Shown: one piece after another, positions 26,687-36,300 of the stretch | How positions within the stretch are numbered: the stretch's first letter is position 1 | Layout: the number at the start of each line of letters is the position of its first letter | Assembly (NCBI GenBank): GCA_022360015.1 | Contig: JAKSDQ010000319.1 | Location: forward strand, 1 to 64,000 | From: Cytophagales bacterium | GTDB taxonomy: Bacteria > Bacteroidota > Bacteroidia > Cytophagales > Cyclobacteriaceae | Length of the DNA: 64,000 bases | Direction of reading: 5' to 3' | Program-made: the position numbers and the translations under genes | Notes under the pieces: generated by a model | Told to the model about the DNA's origin: nothing | Seen by the model: the letters and a program-made list of their open reading frames with translations, nothing else | Databases searched by the model: none

Positions 26687-27598
26687 TTAAATCTCAATTA
26701 TTTCCAATATGCGGTTAAGATCTTCCACAGACATATAGGGGATCTTAATTTCTCCCTTGTCATTTCCTTTCGCTACTAACTCAACTTTCGTGCCAAAATG
26801 CGATGATAACCGTGTTCTCACCTCTTTCATTTCATAACTCAATTCATGACCTTGCTTTTCCCGGGGTTTTGAGGGGTTGGCGGCCAATGCAGCTTCCCTT
26901 ACCAGGTTTTCTGTTTTTCTGACTGAAAGATCCTGCGCCAGTACTTTGCTAAAAATATCCAGTTGTTTTTCAATGTTTTCGACGTTTATCAGGGCCCTGG
27001 CATGCCCCATTGAAATTTTATTATCTCTCAATGCGGCCTGAATATCGGGGGGCAATTTCAACAGGCGTAAATAATTATTCACGGTGGACCTGTTTTTTCC
27101 TACCCTTTCGCCCAGTTCCTCCTGTTTCAAATCGCACTCGGTCAGCAACCTCTGATAGCTCAGGGCTATTTCCAAAGCATTTAAGTTTTCCCTTTGGATA
27201 TTCTCTATCAGGGCCATTTCCAGCATTTGCTGATCGTCGGCTGTCCTGATGTAGGCAGGAATCGTTTCCAAACCCGCCAGCCTGGAAGCTTGAAGCCTTC
27301 GTTCACCGGATATAATCTGGTAGCTGTCTTCATTCAGCTTTCTTACCGTAATCGGCTGGATGATGCCTTGCACACTGATTGAATCCGCTAATTCCCGTAA
27401 AGCCTCCTGATCAAAGTGATTTCTGGGTTGATATGGGTTAACCTCAATATCACTTATGTCAATTTCATCAATTCTACCTGCCGAACTTGCCAGGGCATCT
27501 CTGAGGATTTTTTCTTCGTTAGAAGGGGTATCATCTAACAATGCGCCTAAACCTCTGCCCAGCGCGTTCCTTCTTTTTGGTGTTTTTTTTGCTGTCAT
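26687..27598 (-). CDS. parB: Chromosome-partitioning protein ParB
   Basis: CTP-dependent DNA clamp that loads at parS sites for origin segregation. The protein has 303 residues. N-terminal RNALGRGLGALLDD is the ParA-contact and start signature. VNPYQPRNHFD and ISGERRLQASRLAG are the CTP/arginine-rich boxes, KNRSTVNNYLRLLKLP is the helix-turn-helix, and a C-terminal dimerisation helix closes the protein. It lies 5 bases after parA. No good parS palindrome was seen in the window. Confidence 0.97.
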   Translation of the reverse strand: MTAKKTPKRRNALGRGLGALLDDTPSNEEKILRDALASSAGRIDEIDISDIEVNPYQPRNHFDQEALRELADSISVQGIIQPITVRKLNEDSYQIISGERRLQASRLAGLETIPAYIRTADDQQMLEMALIENIQRENLNALEIALSYQRLLTECDLKQEELGERVGKNRSTVNNYLRLLKLPPDIQAALRDNKISMGHARALINVENIEKQLDIFSKVLAQDLSVRKTENLVREAALAANPSKPREKQGHELSYEMKEVRTRLSSHFGTKVELVAKGNDKGEIKIPYMSVEDLNRILEIIEI

Positions 27599-27603
27599 GG
27601 CAA

Positions 27604-28380
27604 TTAGCTTTTAATCTTTTCATTCTTTTCGGCAATTTCTTTTGCCAAATTTAAGTAACTTATTGCTCCTTTGCTATCAGCATCATGAGCGATTGCCGGC
27701 AGACCAAAGCTAGGCGATTCACTTAATTTGATATTTCTTGGAATCAACGTATTGAAAACCATTTGTTTAAAATGCGTTGTGACTTCTTCAACCACCTGAT
27801 TGGATAACCTTAGCCTGACATCATACATAGTCAATAAGATTCCCTCAATCTCCAGGTTTTTATTTAAACGCTTTTGAATTATTTTGATGGTCTGAAGTAA
27901 TTTACCCAGGCCTTCCAGCGCAAAATATTCGCATTGTACCGGAATGATTACCGAGTCTGCGGCTGTTAACGCGTTAATAGTAATCAGCCCCAGAGATGGT
28001 GAGCAATCGATAATAATAAAATCATATTCCTCCCTCAACGGCTTCAAGGCACTTTTCATCTTTTTTTCCCTGCCCTGCAGATCAACCATTTCAACCTCTG
28101 CCCCCACAAGATCGATATGCGAAGGCAATACATGCAGGTAATTGATATCTGTTAGCTGCACAGAATCCTTTGCGTTTACACCATCGACCATACATTCATA
28201 AATGCTGTTTTTAACTTCCTTGGGATTAAGACCTAGTCCGGAAGTCGAATTGGCCTGAGGATCTGCATCGACCACCAATACCTTTTGCTCCAGCGCAGCT
28301 AAACTTGCTGATAGATTAATGGCTGTAGTTGTTTTTCCTACCCCACCTTTTTGATTAGCTATCGCTATTATCTTGCTCAT
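27604..28380 (-). CDS. parA: Chromosome-partitioning ATPase ParA (Soj)
   Basis: Deviant Walker-type ATPase that moves the ParB-parS complex. The protein has 258 residues: KGGVGKTTTAINL (deviant Walker A with the signature lysine), VDADPQANSTSGLG, IIIDCSPSLGLITINAL (Walker B region) and RNIKLSESPSFGLPA near the end. It has no N-terminal helix-turn-helix, so it is a chromosomal (small) type. It is followed by parB after 5 bases and preceded by the metallo-hydrolase gene after 10. Confidence 0.97.
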   Translation of the reverse strand: MSKIIAIANQKGGVGKTTTAINLSASLAALEQKVLVVDADPQANSTSGLGLNPKEVKNSIYECMVDGVNAKDSVQLTDINYLHVLPSHIDLVGAEVEMVDLQGREKKMKSALKPLREEYDFIIIDCSPSLGLITINALTAADSVIIPVQCEYFALEGLGKLLQTIKIIQKRLNKNLEIEGILLTMYDVRLRLSNQVVEEVTTHFKQMVFNTLIPRNIKLSESPSFGLPAIAHDADSKGAISYLNLAKEIAEKNEKIKS

Positions 28381-28390
28381 TAATGACTAT

Positions 28391-29071
28391 TTAAATGACA
28401 ATCGTTTCACCTATTTTTAATAATTGCAGTTTTTTGTTTTGTGTTTCGGCCTTGGCTATAGCTTCATCCTGATTTATTTTTATTACTGGAAAAGTATCAT
28501 AATGTACACCGATGATGTGGTTGGTTCCTACATAATCTGCGGCTTTTAGCGCATCATCAATACCCATGGTGAAATTGTCACCAATTGGCAATACCGCGAA
28601 GTCGAGTGCAAACTCATCTGCAATTTGTTTCATATCCTGATGCAATGCCGTATCACCGGCAAAATAAAAGGTTTTCTCCGTGGCACTGATTACAAACCCG
28701 GCCGGATGGCCACCGTAAGAGCCATCAGGCATGCTGGAAGAGTGCACGGCATTGACCATTTTGGCCGTACCGAAATCTAAACTGATCTTCCCGCCATGAT
28801 TCATCGGATGGGAATTCTCTATTCCTTTTTGTTGAAACCAGTTAACAACTTCAAAAGTAGAAATCAGTTGCGCCCCTGTTTGGGCATACACTTTTTCTAC
28901 ATCTGATACATGGTCACCATGCCCGTGTGAAACCAGGATAAAATCTGTTTCAATGTCATCCACTTTTATGTCGGAAGCCAGAGGATTCCCTTCTATAAAA
29001 GGATCGAAAAGTACTTTTACTCCCTCGCTTTCAATCTGAAAGCAGGAATGACCAAAATAAGTTAATTTCAT
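28391..29071 (-). CDS. Metal-dependent hydrolase, metallo-beta-lactamase fold (UPF0173 type)
   Basis: Cytoplasmic metallo-hydrolase of unknown substrate; 226 residues. TYFGHSCFQIES at the N terminus and VSHGHGDHVSD (the HxHxDH metal site) define the fold; YFAGDTALHQDM and GVHYDTFPVI supply later metal ligands. These match the UPF0173 group. It is the first gene of the run that continues into parA, parB, DUF5683 and dapB, and a promoter lies 55 bases upstream. Confidence 0.9.
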   Translation of the reverse strand: MKLTYFGHSCFQIESEGVKVLFDPFIEGNPLASDIKVDDIETDFILVSHGHGDHVSDVEKVYAQTGAQLISTFEVVNWFQQKGIENSHPMNHGGKISLDFGTAKMVNAVHSSSMPDGSYGGHPAGFVISATEKTFYFAGDTALHQDMKQIADEFALDFAVLPIGDNFTMGIDDALKAADYVGTNHIIGVHYDTFPVIKINQDEAIAKAETQNKKLQLLKIGETIVI

Positions 29072-29125
29072 AGATTCCCAATGTATAGTTTATTTAACTT
29101 TTACCAGAAATATACAACCCGATTG

Positions 29126-29159
29126 CAAAGATAAAAGTTTAATTTAAATTATTTCACAA
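29126..29159 (-). promoter_or_regulatory. Promoter for the hydrolase-parA-parB-DUF5683-dapB run (TTG-N23-TATCTTTG)
   Basis: On the minus strand TTG (29159-29157), 23 bases, then the exact -7 element TATCTTTG (29133-29126). Gaps between the five following genes are 3-35 bases, so one transcript is likely. Confidence 0.6.
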
Positions 29160-29223
29160 GAAAGGAAAAGGCTAAAGTTTAATTCAATATATATCATTCT
29201 AATATATTGAATATCAATTAATT

Positions 29224-29251
29224 AAAAAGTAAGCAGGGCGCCGTTCGCCCT
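29224..29251 (-). terminator. Possible terminator after yidC
   Basis: AGGGCG (29235-29240) and CGCCCT (29246-29251) form a GC-rich stem just after the yidC stop; on the minus strand it is followed by CTTACTTTTT. The T run is not immediately adjacent, so this is a moderate call. Confidence 0.4.
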
Positions 29252-29263
29252 CAGATGGTGCTG

Positions 29264-31108
29264 TCATCGCTTTTTTCTGGCCTCTTCGCTGGCCTTCATC
29301 GCTTCTTCAATTTTAAGCTGGAACTTCGATTTCTTCTTATTCCGGTTTTTCTTCCTGTTTTCATCCAAAACTTTTCTGATTTTTTCCTCATTGACAAATT
29401 GTCTGATGATATATTGCTGACCAAATGTAACAATGTTGGAAACAAAATAATAGAAGGTCAGTCCTGCCGGATAGCTGTTCAAAATAAACATAAACATTAC
29501 CGGCATGATGTACCCTATACTTTTCATAGGTCCCTGCACCGCACTCATTTGATTATTGGACCAGGTGTATAATATGGTAGACAAAGTCATCAGCAAGGTA
29601 AAGAGGCTAATGTGGTTACCATAGATAAAACTAATCAAAGGAATGTTGGCGTTCCAGGACAGAATGGCGTCATAAGTAGATAAATCATTGGCCCAAAGAA
29701 AAGACTCCTGCCTCAGCTCGACAGAGTTTGGAAAAAAGTTGAACATGGCAAGGAGTATCGGCATCTGTAACAGCACCGGAATACATCCGCTTAACGGATT
29801 CACCCCCACCTGTTGATAAAGCTTCATCTGCTCGGCCTGAATCTTCTGCATATCATTGCCATATTTTTCTTTCAGCTCATCCAGTTCAGGCTTCAACACC
29901 TTGGTTTTGGCCATGGAAATATAGGATTTATAAGATAAAGGTGACAGAACAAGTTTTATGAGAAGCACCAAAATGATGATGATGATGCCATAATTGCTAA
30001 TATAGTTTTCTAAAAAATTGAAAATGGGTATAATGATAAATTTATTGATCCAGCTAAACAACGCCCAACCCATATCCACATTTTGTGAAAACCCCGGGGT
30101 AACTTTCTTGAGTATCTGGTAATTGTTGGGGCCGAAGTAAAACTGGAAATTACCTTTATCGCCTTTCAATACATCGGCAGATAATCTCAGCACCGACTTT
30201 GTATCTTTAACTACAGAAGAGTCATTCGGGTTAAAAGCTGTCCTGAACTCCCCACCTGTAAATCCGTTTTCTGCGATAATGGCCGCGCTAAAGAATTTTT
30301 GTTTAACACTCACCCAATCTATAGACAGATTAGCCACTTCCTGCTCTGTTTCGTCACTGGACGGGTTAAGATCCTCAAAGGAACCGGCAGAAGTATAATA
30401 ATTGATAGTAGCCTTTTTCCGGGCACCGTGATAACCATCGAAATGCTCTTCCAGTCGCTTGATTTTATTGTGCCAGGTCAGCACCACATCCTGATTGGCA
30501 ATCACACTTTCAAGCCCTTCAAATTTTAGCTGATGCCATAACTGGTACCCTTTGGCCGGAAGTTTATAAATTTTTTCAATACGGCTTCCGGAGGCTACCT
30601 CCATGGTAAAACGGACTTCAGTCGTGTCATTGCTGCCGGTTTTGCGGGTGTTTACTTCATAATATAACTGGTTTAAATCAATGATACTGCCCTGGCTGTT
30701 AACTGCCAATTCCATTTGGCTGCTCTCAGCATCCAGCAAAATCAGTGGTTTTTGATCATAAGTCACATGATTTTTAAGTGTTACCTCTTTAATTGCACCG
30801 CCTTTGGTATTAAAAGTAATTTTCAAGTCTTCATTTTCAATGGTAACATCCTGCTCATCTCCTTCTACCCCCTGGTAAAATGCGCCAAATTGCTGTTGTT
30901 TCAGAAGTAAATCGATAGAGTCAGATGTTGCCAGGTCTGTCTGTTCGATAGCTTTTGGTGTATCGGCTGTTTCGGGCAGTTTTTGTGTTACGGCGGTGGT
31001 GTCTGCTGCCTGCTCAACGGGCAGCTCGGGCTTTGGTGCGAAAAAGTAAAAATAGACCAACAGCAACAATGAAATTAACAATAACCCGATTGTCTGATTC
31101 TTATCCAT
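29264..31108 (-). CDS. yidC: Membrane protein insertase YidC
   Basis: Inner-membrane insertase (Oxa1/Alb3 family) acting alone or with SecYEG. The protein has 614 residues. It has one N-terminal transmembrane segment (LLLISLLLLVYFYFF), a large periplasmic beta-domain (about 30-350) with KGGAIKEVTLKNH, then the conserved five-helix core beginning near ISNYGIIIIILVLLIKLVL, with KSYISMAKTKVLKPEL and GVNPLSGCIPVLLQMPIL, and a strongly basic C-terminal tail (KKNRNKKKSKF), typical of Bacteroidota YidC, that may contact ribosomes. It follows pyrG after 21 bases, an arrangement common in the phylum. Confidence 0.97.
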   Translation of the reverse strand: MDKNQTIGLLLISLLLLVYFYFFAPKPELPVEQAADTTAVTQKLPETADTPKAIEQTDLATSDSIDLLLKQQQFGAFYQGVEGDEQDVTIENEDLKITFNTKGGAIKEVTLKNHVTYDQKPLILLDAESSQMELAVNSQGSIIDLNQLYYEVNTRKTGSNDTTEVRFTMEVASGSRIEKIYKLPAKGYQLWHQLKFEGLESVIANQDVVLTWHNKIKRLEEHFDGYHGARKKATINYYTSAGSFEDLNPSSDETEQEVANLSIDWVSVKQKFFSAAIIAENGFTGGEFRTAFNPNDSSVVKDTKSVLRLSADVLKGDKGNFQFYFGPNNYQILKKVTPGFSQNVDMGWALFSWINKFIIIPIFNFLENYISNYGIIIIILVLLIKLVLSPLSYKSYISMAKTKVLKPELDELKEKYGNDMQKIQAEQMKLYQQVGVNPLSGCIPVLLQMPILLAMFNFFPNSVELRQESFLWANDLSTYDAILSWNANIPLISFIYGNHISLFTLLMTLSTILYTWSNNQMSAVQGPMKSIGYIMPVMFMFILNSYPAGLTFYYFVSNIVTFGQQYIIRQFVNEEKIRKVLDENRKKNRNKKKSKFQLKIEEAMKASEEARKKR

Positions 31109-31129
31109 ATTCCAAAAATAGCATTTAAA

Positions 31130-32761
31130 TTAATTATTATTCTCCCTTTTGCACTCAAGTGCCGCTTTGATAAACTTCACAAATAACGGATGGGGGTTCA
31201 ACACCGTGCTTTGTAACTCAGGGTGATACTGCACACCAATAAACCATGGATGATCCTTCAATTCCATGATTTCCACCAAATCGGTCTTGGGGTTTATTCC
31301 GGACGCGATCATTCCGGATGCTTCAAATTGTTTTTTATATTTATCGTTAAACTCATATCGATGACGGTGGCGTTCTTTAATTTTTGCTTTGCTATAAATG
31401 GCCGAGGCTTTGGTGTGCTTTTTGATCTCACATTCGTAGGCTCCAAGCCGCATAGTGCCCCCCATTTCCTTGATGTTTTTCTGATCTGACATTAAGTCGA
31501 TAATAGGGTTTTTGGTATTCGGATCCATCTCGGTCGAGGCCGCGTCTTCTATCTTCAAAACATGTCTTGCATATTCTATCATGGCACATTGCATACCCAA
31601 ACATATCCCGAAAAAAGGAATTTTCTGCTCCCTGGTATATTTAACGGCACTTATCTTACCTTCGATGCCTCTTTCCCCAAAGCCCGGAGCTACCAAAACG
31701 CCATGTAAATCATTCAATATAGCATCCACATTACCATTTTCAATGGCTTCCGAAGAAATACATTTAAGATTGATCTGACATTCATTGGCTGCCCCCGCGT
31801 GAACAAAAGACTCTACGATAGATTTGTAGGCATCCGGTAATTCGACATATTTTCCAACCAACCCAATATTTACCTCATTGGTAGGGTTTTTCAGTTTGCC
31901 CAGGTATTCTTTCCATTGATCGATCTTAGGTTCTGTTTTGTTTGAAAGCTTGAATTTGGTTAACACCCGCTCATCGAGTTTTTCCTTTCTCATTAACAGG
32001 GGCACATCGTAAATAGTATCCGCATCGATGGCTTCCACCACCGAATTGATATGCACGTTGCAAAACAAAGCCAGTTTTTTCCTGATTTCATTGGGTAAAT
32101 TGTGCTCTGACCGGCATACGAGAATATCCGGCTGAATACCTGATTCAAGTAACTGCTTAACAGAATGTTGTGTTGGTTTGGTTTTTAATTCCCCGGCAGC
32201 ACTCAAATACGGCACAAGGGTCAAATGTATCACAATGGAATCATGGGCTCCGAGTTCCAGCTTTGCCTGTCTTACCGCCTCGATAAAAGGTAAAGATTCG
32301 ATATCACCCACACATCCGCCAATTTCGGTAATAACGATATCATACTTTTTTGTTTCCCCCAGCAGGTAAATATTTCTTTTGATTTCATCAGTGATATGGG
32401 GTATCACCTGCACGGTTTTACCCAAAAAATCACCCCTTCTTTCCCTGGTAATCACATTATAATATATCCTGCCTGTGGTAACGTTATTGGCCTGGGATGT
32501 TCTTACATTCAAAAATCTTTCATAATGCCCCAGGTCCAGATCGGTTTCCGCACCGTCTTCGGTGACATAACATTCTCCGTGTTCATAAGGGTTCAAGGTT
32601 CCCGGATCGACATTAATATAGGGGTCGAATTTTTGAATGGTCACAGAAAATCCCCTCGCTTGCAATAACATTCCCAATGAGGCCGAAATTATCCCTTTTC
32701 CCAATGAAGAAGTTACCCCTCCGGTGACAAATATATATTTAGTCGATCTAACTGATGCCAT
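31130..32761 (-). CDS. pyrG: CTP synthase
   Basis: Makes CTP from UTP using glutamine. At 543 residues it is the normal length. The synthetase domain starts with FVTGGVTSSLGKGIISASLG (P-loop), followed by KFDPYINVDPGT and HGECYVTEDGAETDLDLGHY (quoted in part here). The class I glutamine amidotransferase domain has GICLGMQCAMIEYAR with the nucleophilic Cys, and GVQYHPEL with the catalytic His-x-Glu. It is the upstream member of a pyrG-yidC operon. A TACCTTTG -7 element lies 31 bases upstream. Confidence 0.98.
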   Translation of the reverse strand: MASVRSTKYIFVTGGVTSSLGKGIISASLGMLLQARGFSVTIQKFDPYINVDPGTLNPYEHGECYVTEDGAETDLDLGHYERFLNVRTSQANNVTTGRIYYNVITRERRGDFLGKTVQVIPHITDEIKRNIYLLGETKKYDIVITEIGGCVGDIESLPFIEAVRQAKLELGAHDSIVIHLTLVPYLSAAGELKTKPTQHSVKQLLESGIQPDILVCRSEHNLPNEIRKKLALFCNVHINSVVEAIDADTIYDVPLLMRKEKLDERVLTKFKLSNKTEPKIDQWKEYLGKLKNPTNEVNIGLVGKYVELPDAYKSIVESFVHAGAANECQINLKCISSEAIENGNVDAILNDLHGVLVAPGFGERGIEGKISAVKYTREQKIPFFGICLGMQCAMIEYARHVLKIEDAASTEMDPNTKNPIIDLMSDQKNIKEMGGTMRLGAYECEIKKHTKASAIYSKAKIKERHRHRYEFNDKYKKQFEASGMIASGINPKTDLVEIMELKDHPWFIGVQYHPELQSTVLNPHPLFVKFIKAALECKRENNN

Positions 32762-32791
32762 AAGTTTTATTCATATCATACTTATGGGACA

Positions 32792-32799
32792 CAAAGGTA
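32792..32799 (-). promoter_or_regulatory. -7 element for pyrG-yidC (TACCTTTG)
   Basis: Exact TAnnTTTG match on the minus strand, 31 bases before the pyrG ATG. No clear -33 box is present. Confidence 0.45.
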
Positions 32800-32885
32800 G
32801 AAATTTTAAATGGAAAAGCGCATGATATTTTTTTGATATATTATTTGTATACCACGGCTTGCGGGCTTTTCAACCTGTTAAATAG

Positions 32886-33002
32886 TTATTCCCGATCCGG
32901 CAGGCTTTCAGCATTTTTAATAAGGTCAGGGTTAATGCTAAAAGGATACCTGAATAACAGGTAGATAAATAGCACTAAAAGTATCATCCGGCAGTTTTTC
33001 AT
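32886..33002 (-). CDS. Possible 38-residue single-pass membrane microprotein
   Basis: This frame is too short for ordinary gene calling. ATG at 33002 is preceded by AGAGG at a plausible distance. The protein starts MKNCRMILLVLFIYLLF (basic end, then a hydrophobic segment of about 15 residues) and ends in a hydrophilic tail, LIKNAESLPDRE. The layout is that of small single-pass membrane proteins. It lies 124 bases upstream of pyrG on the same strand. No homologue is recognised and chance cannot be excluded. Confidence 0.3.
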   Translation of the reverse strand: MKNCRMILLVLFIYLLFRYPFSINPDLIKNAESLPDRE

Positions 33003-33352
33003 GCCTCTTTTGAAAAGAACACCCTTTCATCAATCTCAAATGGCATTTTAAATAATATATTATATAATTATTTCAAGAATAACATAAGTTGGGTTTTTAA
33101 ATTCAGATAAAATAAATACAGCTAAAAACAAAGAATTAGACTATAAAACTTAAAAAAATACAATATGTGGTTACCTTATACAATCTGCCTGTATTAATAT
33201 TCAACCAAGATTACGACCTGAACTTTAGCCTACCTTTACTCGACAAAACGCCATTTGGGAAAAACTGGCTTTTTGTGCTGACTTTATAATTTCAAATAAA
33301 CCTTCTTGCTGGTACCGGCAAGACATGCATGTAACTGACTAAACAAAGGGCT
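33003..33352. other. 350-base AT-rich gap before the first giant adhesin gene
   Basis: No gene or strong promoter is seen. Near-matches to the -7 consensus exist (for example TACCTTTA near 33231), but none is exact with a spaced -33 box. Confidence 0.5.
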
Positions 33353-36300
33353 ATGATCAAATTGAGGTATTTCATCGTCTTATGGATGATACTTTCATTC
33401 ATGAATGAGGTGGGTAAAGGGCAATCCTGTAATCCTCCGCCACTGGCCGGATTCAAGTTTGTTAGAAATGGTATCGGTTGTGCCCCTCTTCAAACTGAAA
33501 TCGAAACTTTGTTTAGTAATTTGAATGCGGGATCACAAATTACCGTTGACTGGGGTGATGGCAGTCCTCCTGACGTTTTTATCACCACCCCTACGCAAAT
33601 GAATACCTCATTTGTACATAACTACCCTCAAAATTTTACAGTTTGTGAATATACAATCACTGCTACAGCAGTAAAAAACTGTGACGATCAGTCCAGTGCA
33701 ACATTCAGTTCTGAAGTAGTTGTCTGGGACGATGATCAGGCAGGGATGGATGTTTCCGGTCCTTTCAGGGTTTGCCAGGGTTTTGCGGCCAATCTGCAGT
33801 TTACCGATAACAGTACATGGAATTGTCTTCCGGGTACCGGAATACCTAATGATGATGACCGGACTTTGCAATGGATTTACGGAACCGGTGGTACCAATTT
33901 GCAGGGAGTTACCGTAGCAGGTACGCCAGCCTCCCCGACGATTACCGGGGCGCAATACACTGCCGGTAATCCGGGTGGCCGGAGTTTACAGATCGATGTC
34001 CCTGCTACGAGACCGGATGGAACAGCCCATGATATAGGCGATCGTTTCTACGTACGCTTAAATAACTGGAACTTTTGTAACCCTCAACCGATGCCCCCGG
34101 TCACGGATAACAGTTATATAGAAATCGTAGCACCGCCTGCTCCTTTCTTCGAAACTAAACTGAATAACAATTCAGGCCCGGCCAGAAACGACTTTTGTCC
34201 GGGCGATGTGGTTTTCTTTGATAATGATACCCCGAATCAGGGAAACAACACCTATGTATGGCATGTTTTTGATGACCCAACCGGTACGAACTTAATCAGT
34301 GATGTCACCACCACAAACCACACGTTTTCTTTTGAAAATTCAGGCCAAAAACTGATCAGGTTATATGCCAGTACAAGAAACGTCATTGGTGGTTGCAATG
34401 TCATGTTTGAGAAAACCATTAACATTGTCGATGTGCCCCGGGCCGATATTCAGATCAACGCCCAGGCCTATGATGATGATTTGATTCAGTTTTGCGAAGA
34501 CCCCTCACTGCCCAGTGGAGACTCAGTGACATTCCATAACGTGTCAACAGGGTTTTTACCCAATACGGAATTCCATCTTGACTTTTATGATGAGAAGGAT
34601 GAACGGTTTCTGTTTTTTTCCTCAAACTTTTCGACACTGACTGCAAAAACCGTGGCGTTCGCCAAACCGGGTGTGCATAAAGTGATCCTTAGGGCCGTAG
34701 ATCCGGTAACTACCTGTGAAACTGCAGATACTGCCTTTGTGGAGATTTATTCCAGGCCGGAAGCTGATTTCAGCGTGGCGGGAAGTACGGATTTATGTTT
34801 GGGAAAAGCTGTTGACTTTGACGATCAATCTGTCAATTTTACCACAACCCGGAGCGGCATTCCCGGTGATACCATTACAGAATACCGGTGGTGGTTTGAT
34901 TATAACGGTAACCCAGCCAGTCCGCCTGACGCGGTTATTACCAACGCCACCGACGGGGATATTTCCCATACGTTTAATACCGCAGGAACCTATGATGTCA
35001 GACTACAGGTATCCAAGCCCTTTTCCAGCCTCTGTGAAGTTGACAAGATTATGCAAATCCAGGTCTACGATAACCCCAATGCCAGTTTTGTCGCGGATGT
35101 AACCGAAGGCTGTCCGGATTTGCCGGTGACGCTGACCAACACCTCATTTCCGCAACCAGCGGGCCTCACCATCACCTATAACTGGATAGTCACCGATCTC
35201 TTTGACGGAACCATCAGAACCATTCCGTACCAAAACCCTACTGCAGATACGACATTCAACTTCAGCCATACCCGGGGAGACAATAATAATCACCAATACA
35301 CCCTTCAACTGGAGGCAACCTCCAATATTGGGTGTAAGACCCTGAGTCCTGTCGAGACTATTTCAGTATACCCGGCACCGAATTCAGGATTTTCTTCGGA
35401 TTTCGATCCGTTTGCACTTAACTGTTCACCCGTTGCGGTAAACTTCCTGATCGATACCTACACGCAAAACATACCCAACGTCGACGAGTTTATCTGGACA
35501 ATCGATGACGGAATTGGTAATGTCACAATCATTACGAAACCTGCCGGTGATCCGGCCTTGTCACATACCTTTACAAACAGTACCTCGTCCATTCTTAATT
35601 ATTCCGTAAAACTGGACGTCACGCTGACTAACACAGGCTGTGTGGTCCCTTTTCAAAGACTGGTGAGGGTAAACCCCAACCCGGATTCTGACTTTACGCA
35701 TTCTGTAATGGACCGGCGCTGTGATTTTGTGACGGTTAATATAGATGCCTTACAAAAAGGCCTGGCTGTATATGACTGGTCTTTGTCAGCACCGGTTGTG
35801 AACAGCCCGGTATTCGATGATAACTTTGACCTTTTGTTCGACAGGCCGGCAGCCACCGATGGGGATTTAACAGTGACTATGACCCTGAGAACCGAAAACC
35901 TGCTGGGTTGTGAAAGCCCGACAATCACTACCGATTCCTTTATTATTCCTAAAAAAGAAGAAATTACGGTGGACCTGGCATTATTGAGCAACAATACCGT
36001 ATGTAATTATTTTGATGCGCAATTTGAGAACAATACCGCGGCCTTTCCTGCGGGCACCAGTTGGCAGCTATTCATCAAAAATGGTCTGGGTGCACCACAG
36101 GACATCACCGGTGACATTACCGGTAACCCGGATGGATCCGGAGGTGGATTCAGCTACCTTTTCACTGTACCAGGCAGTTATTTGGTAGAATTAATCGCTA
36201 CCTCGCCCGATGGCTGTATTTTCAAAGACAGTGAAACACTCACCGTGCACCCGGATGTAACTGCATCATTTACACCGGGCATTACCGAAGGATGCGGTCC

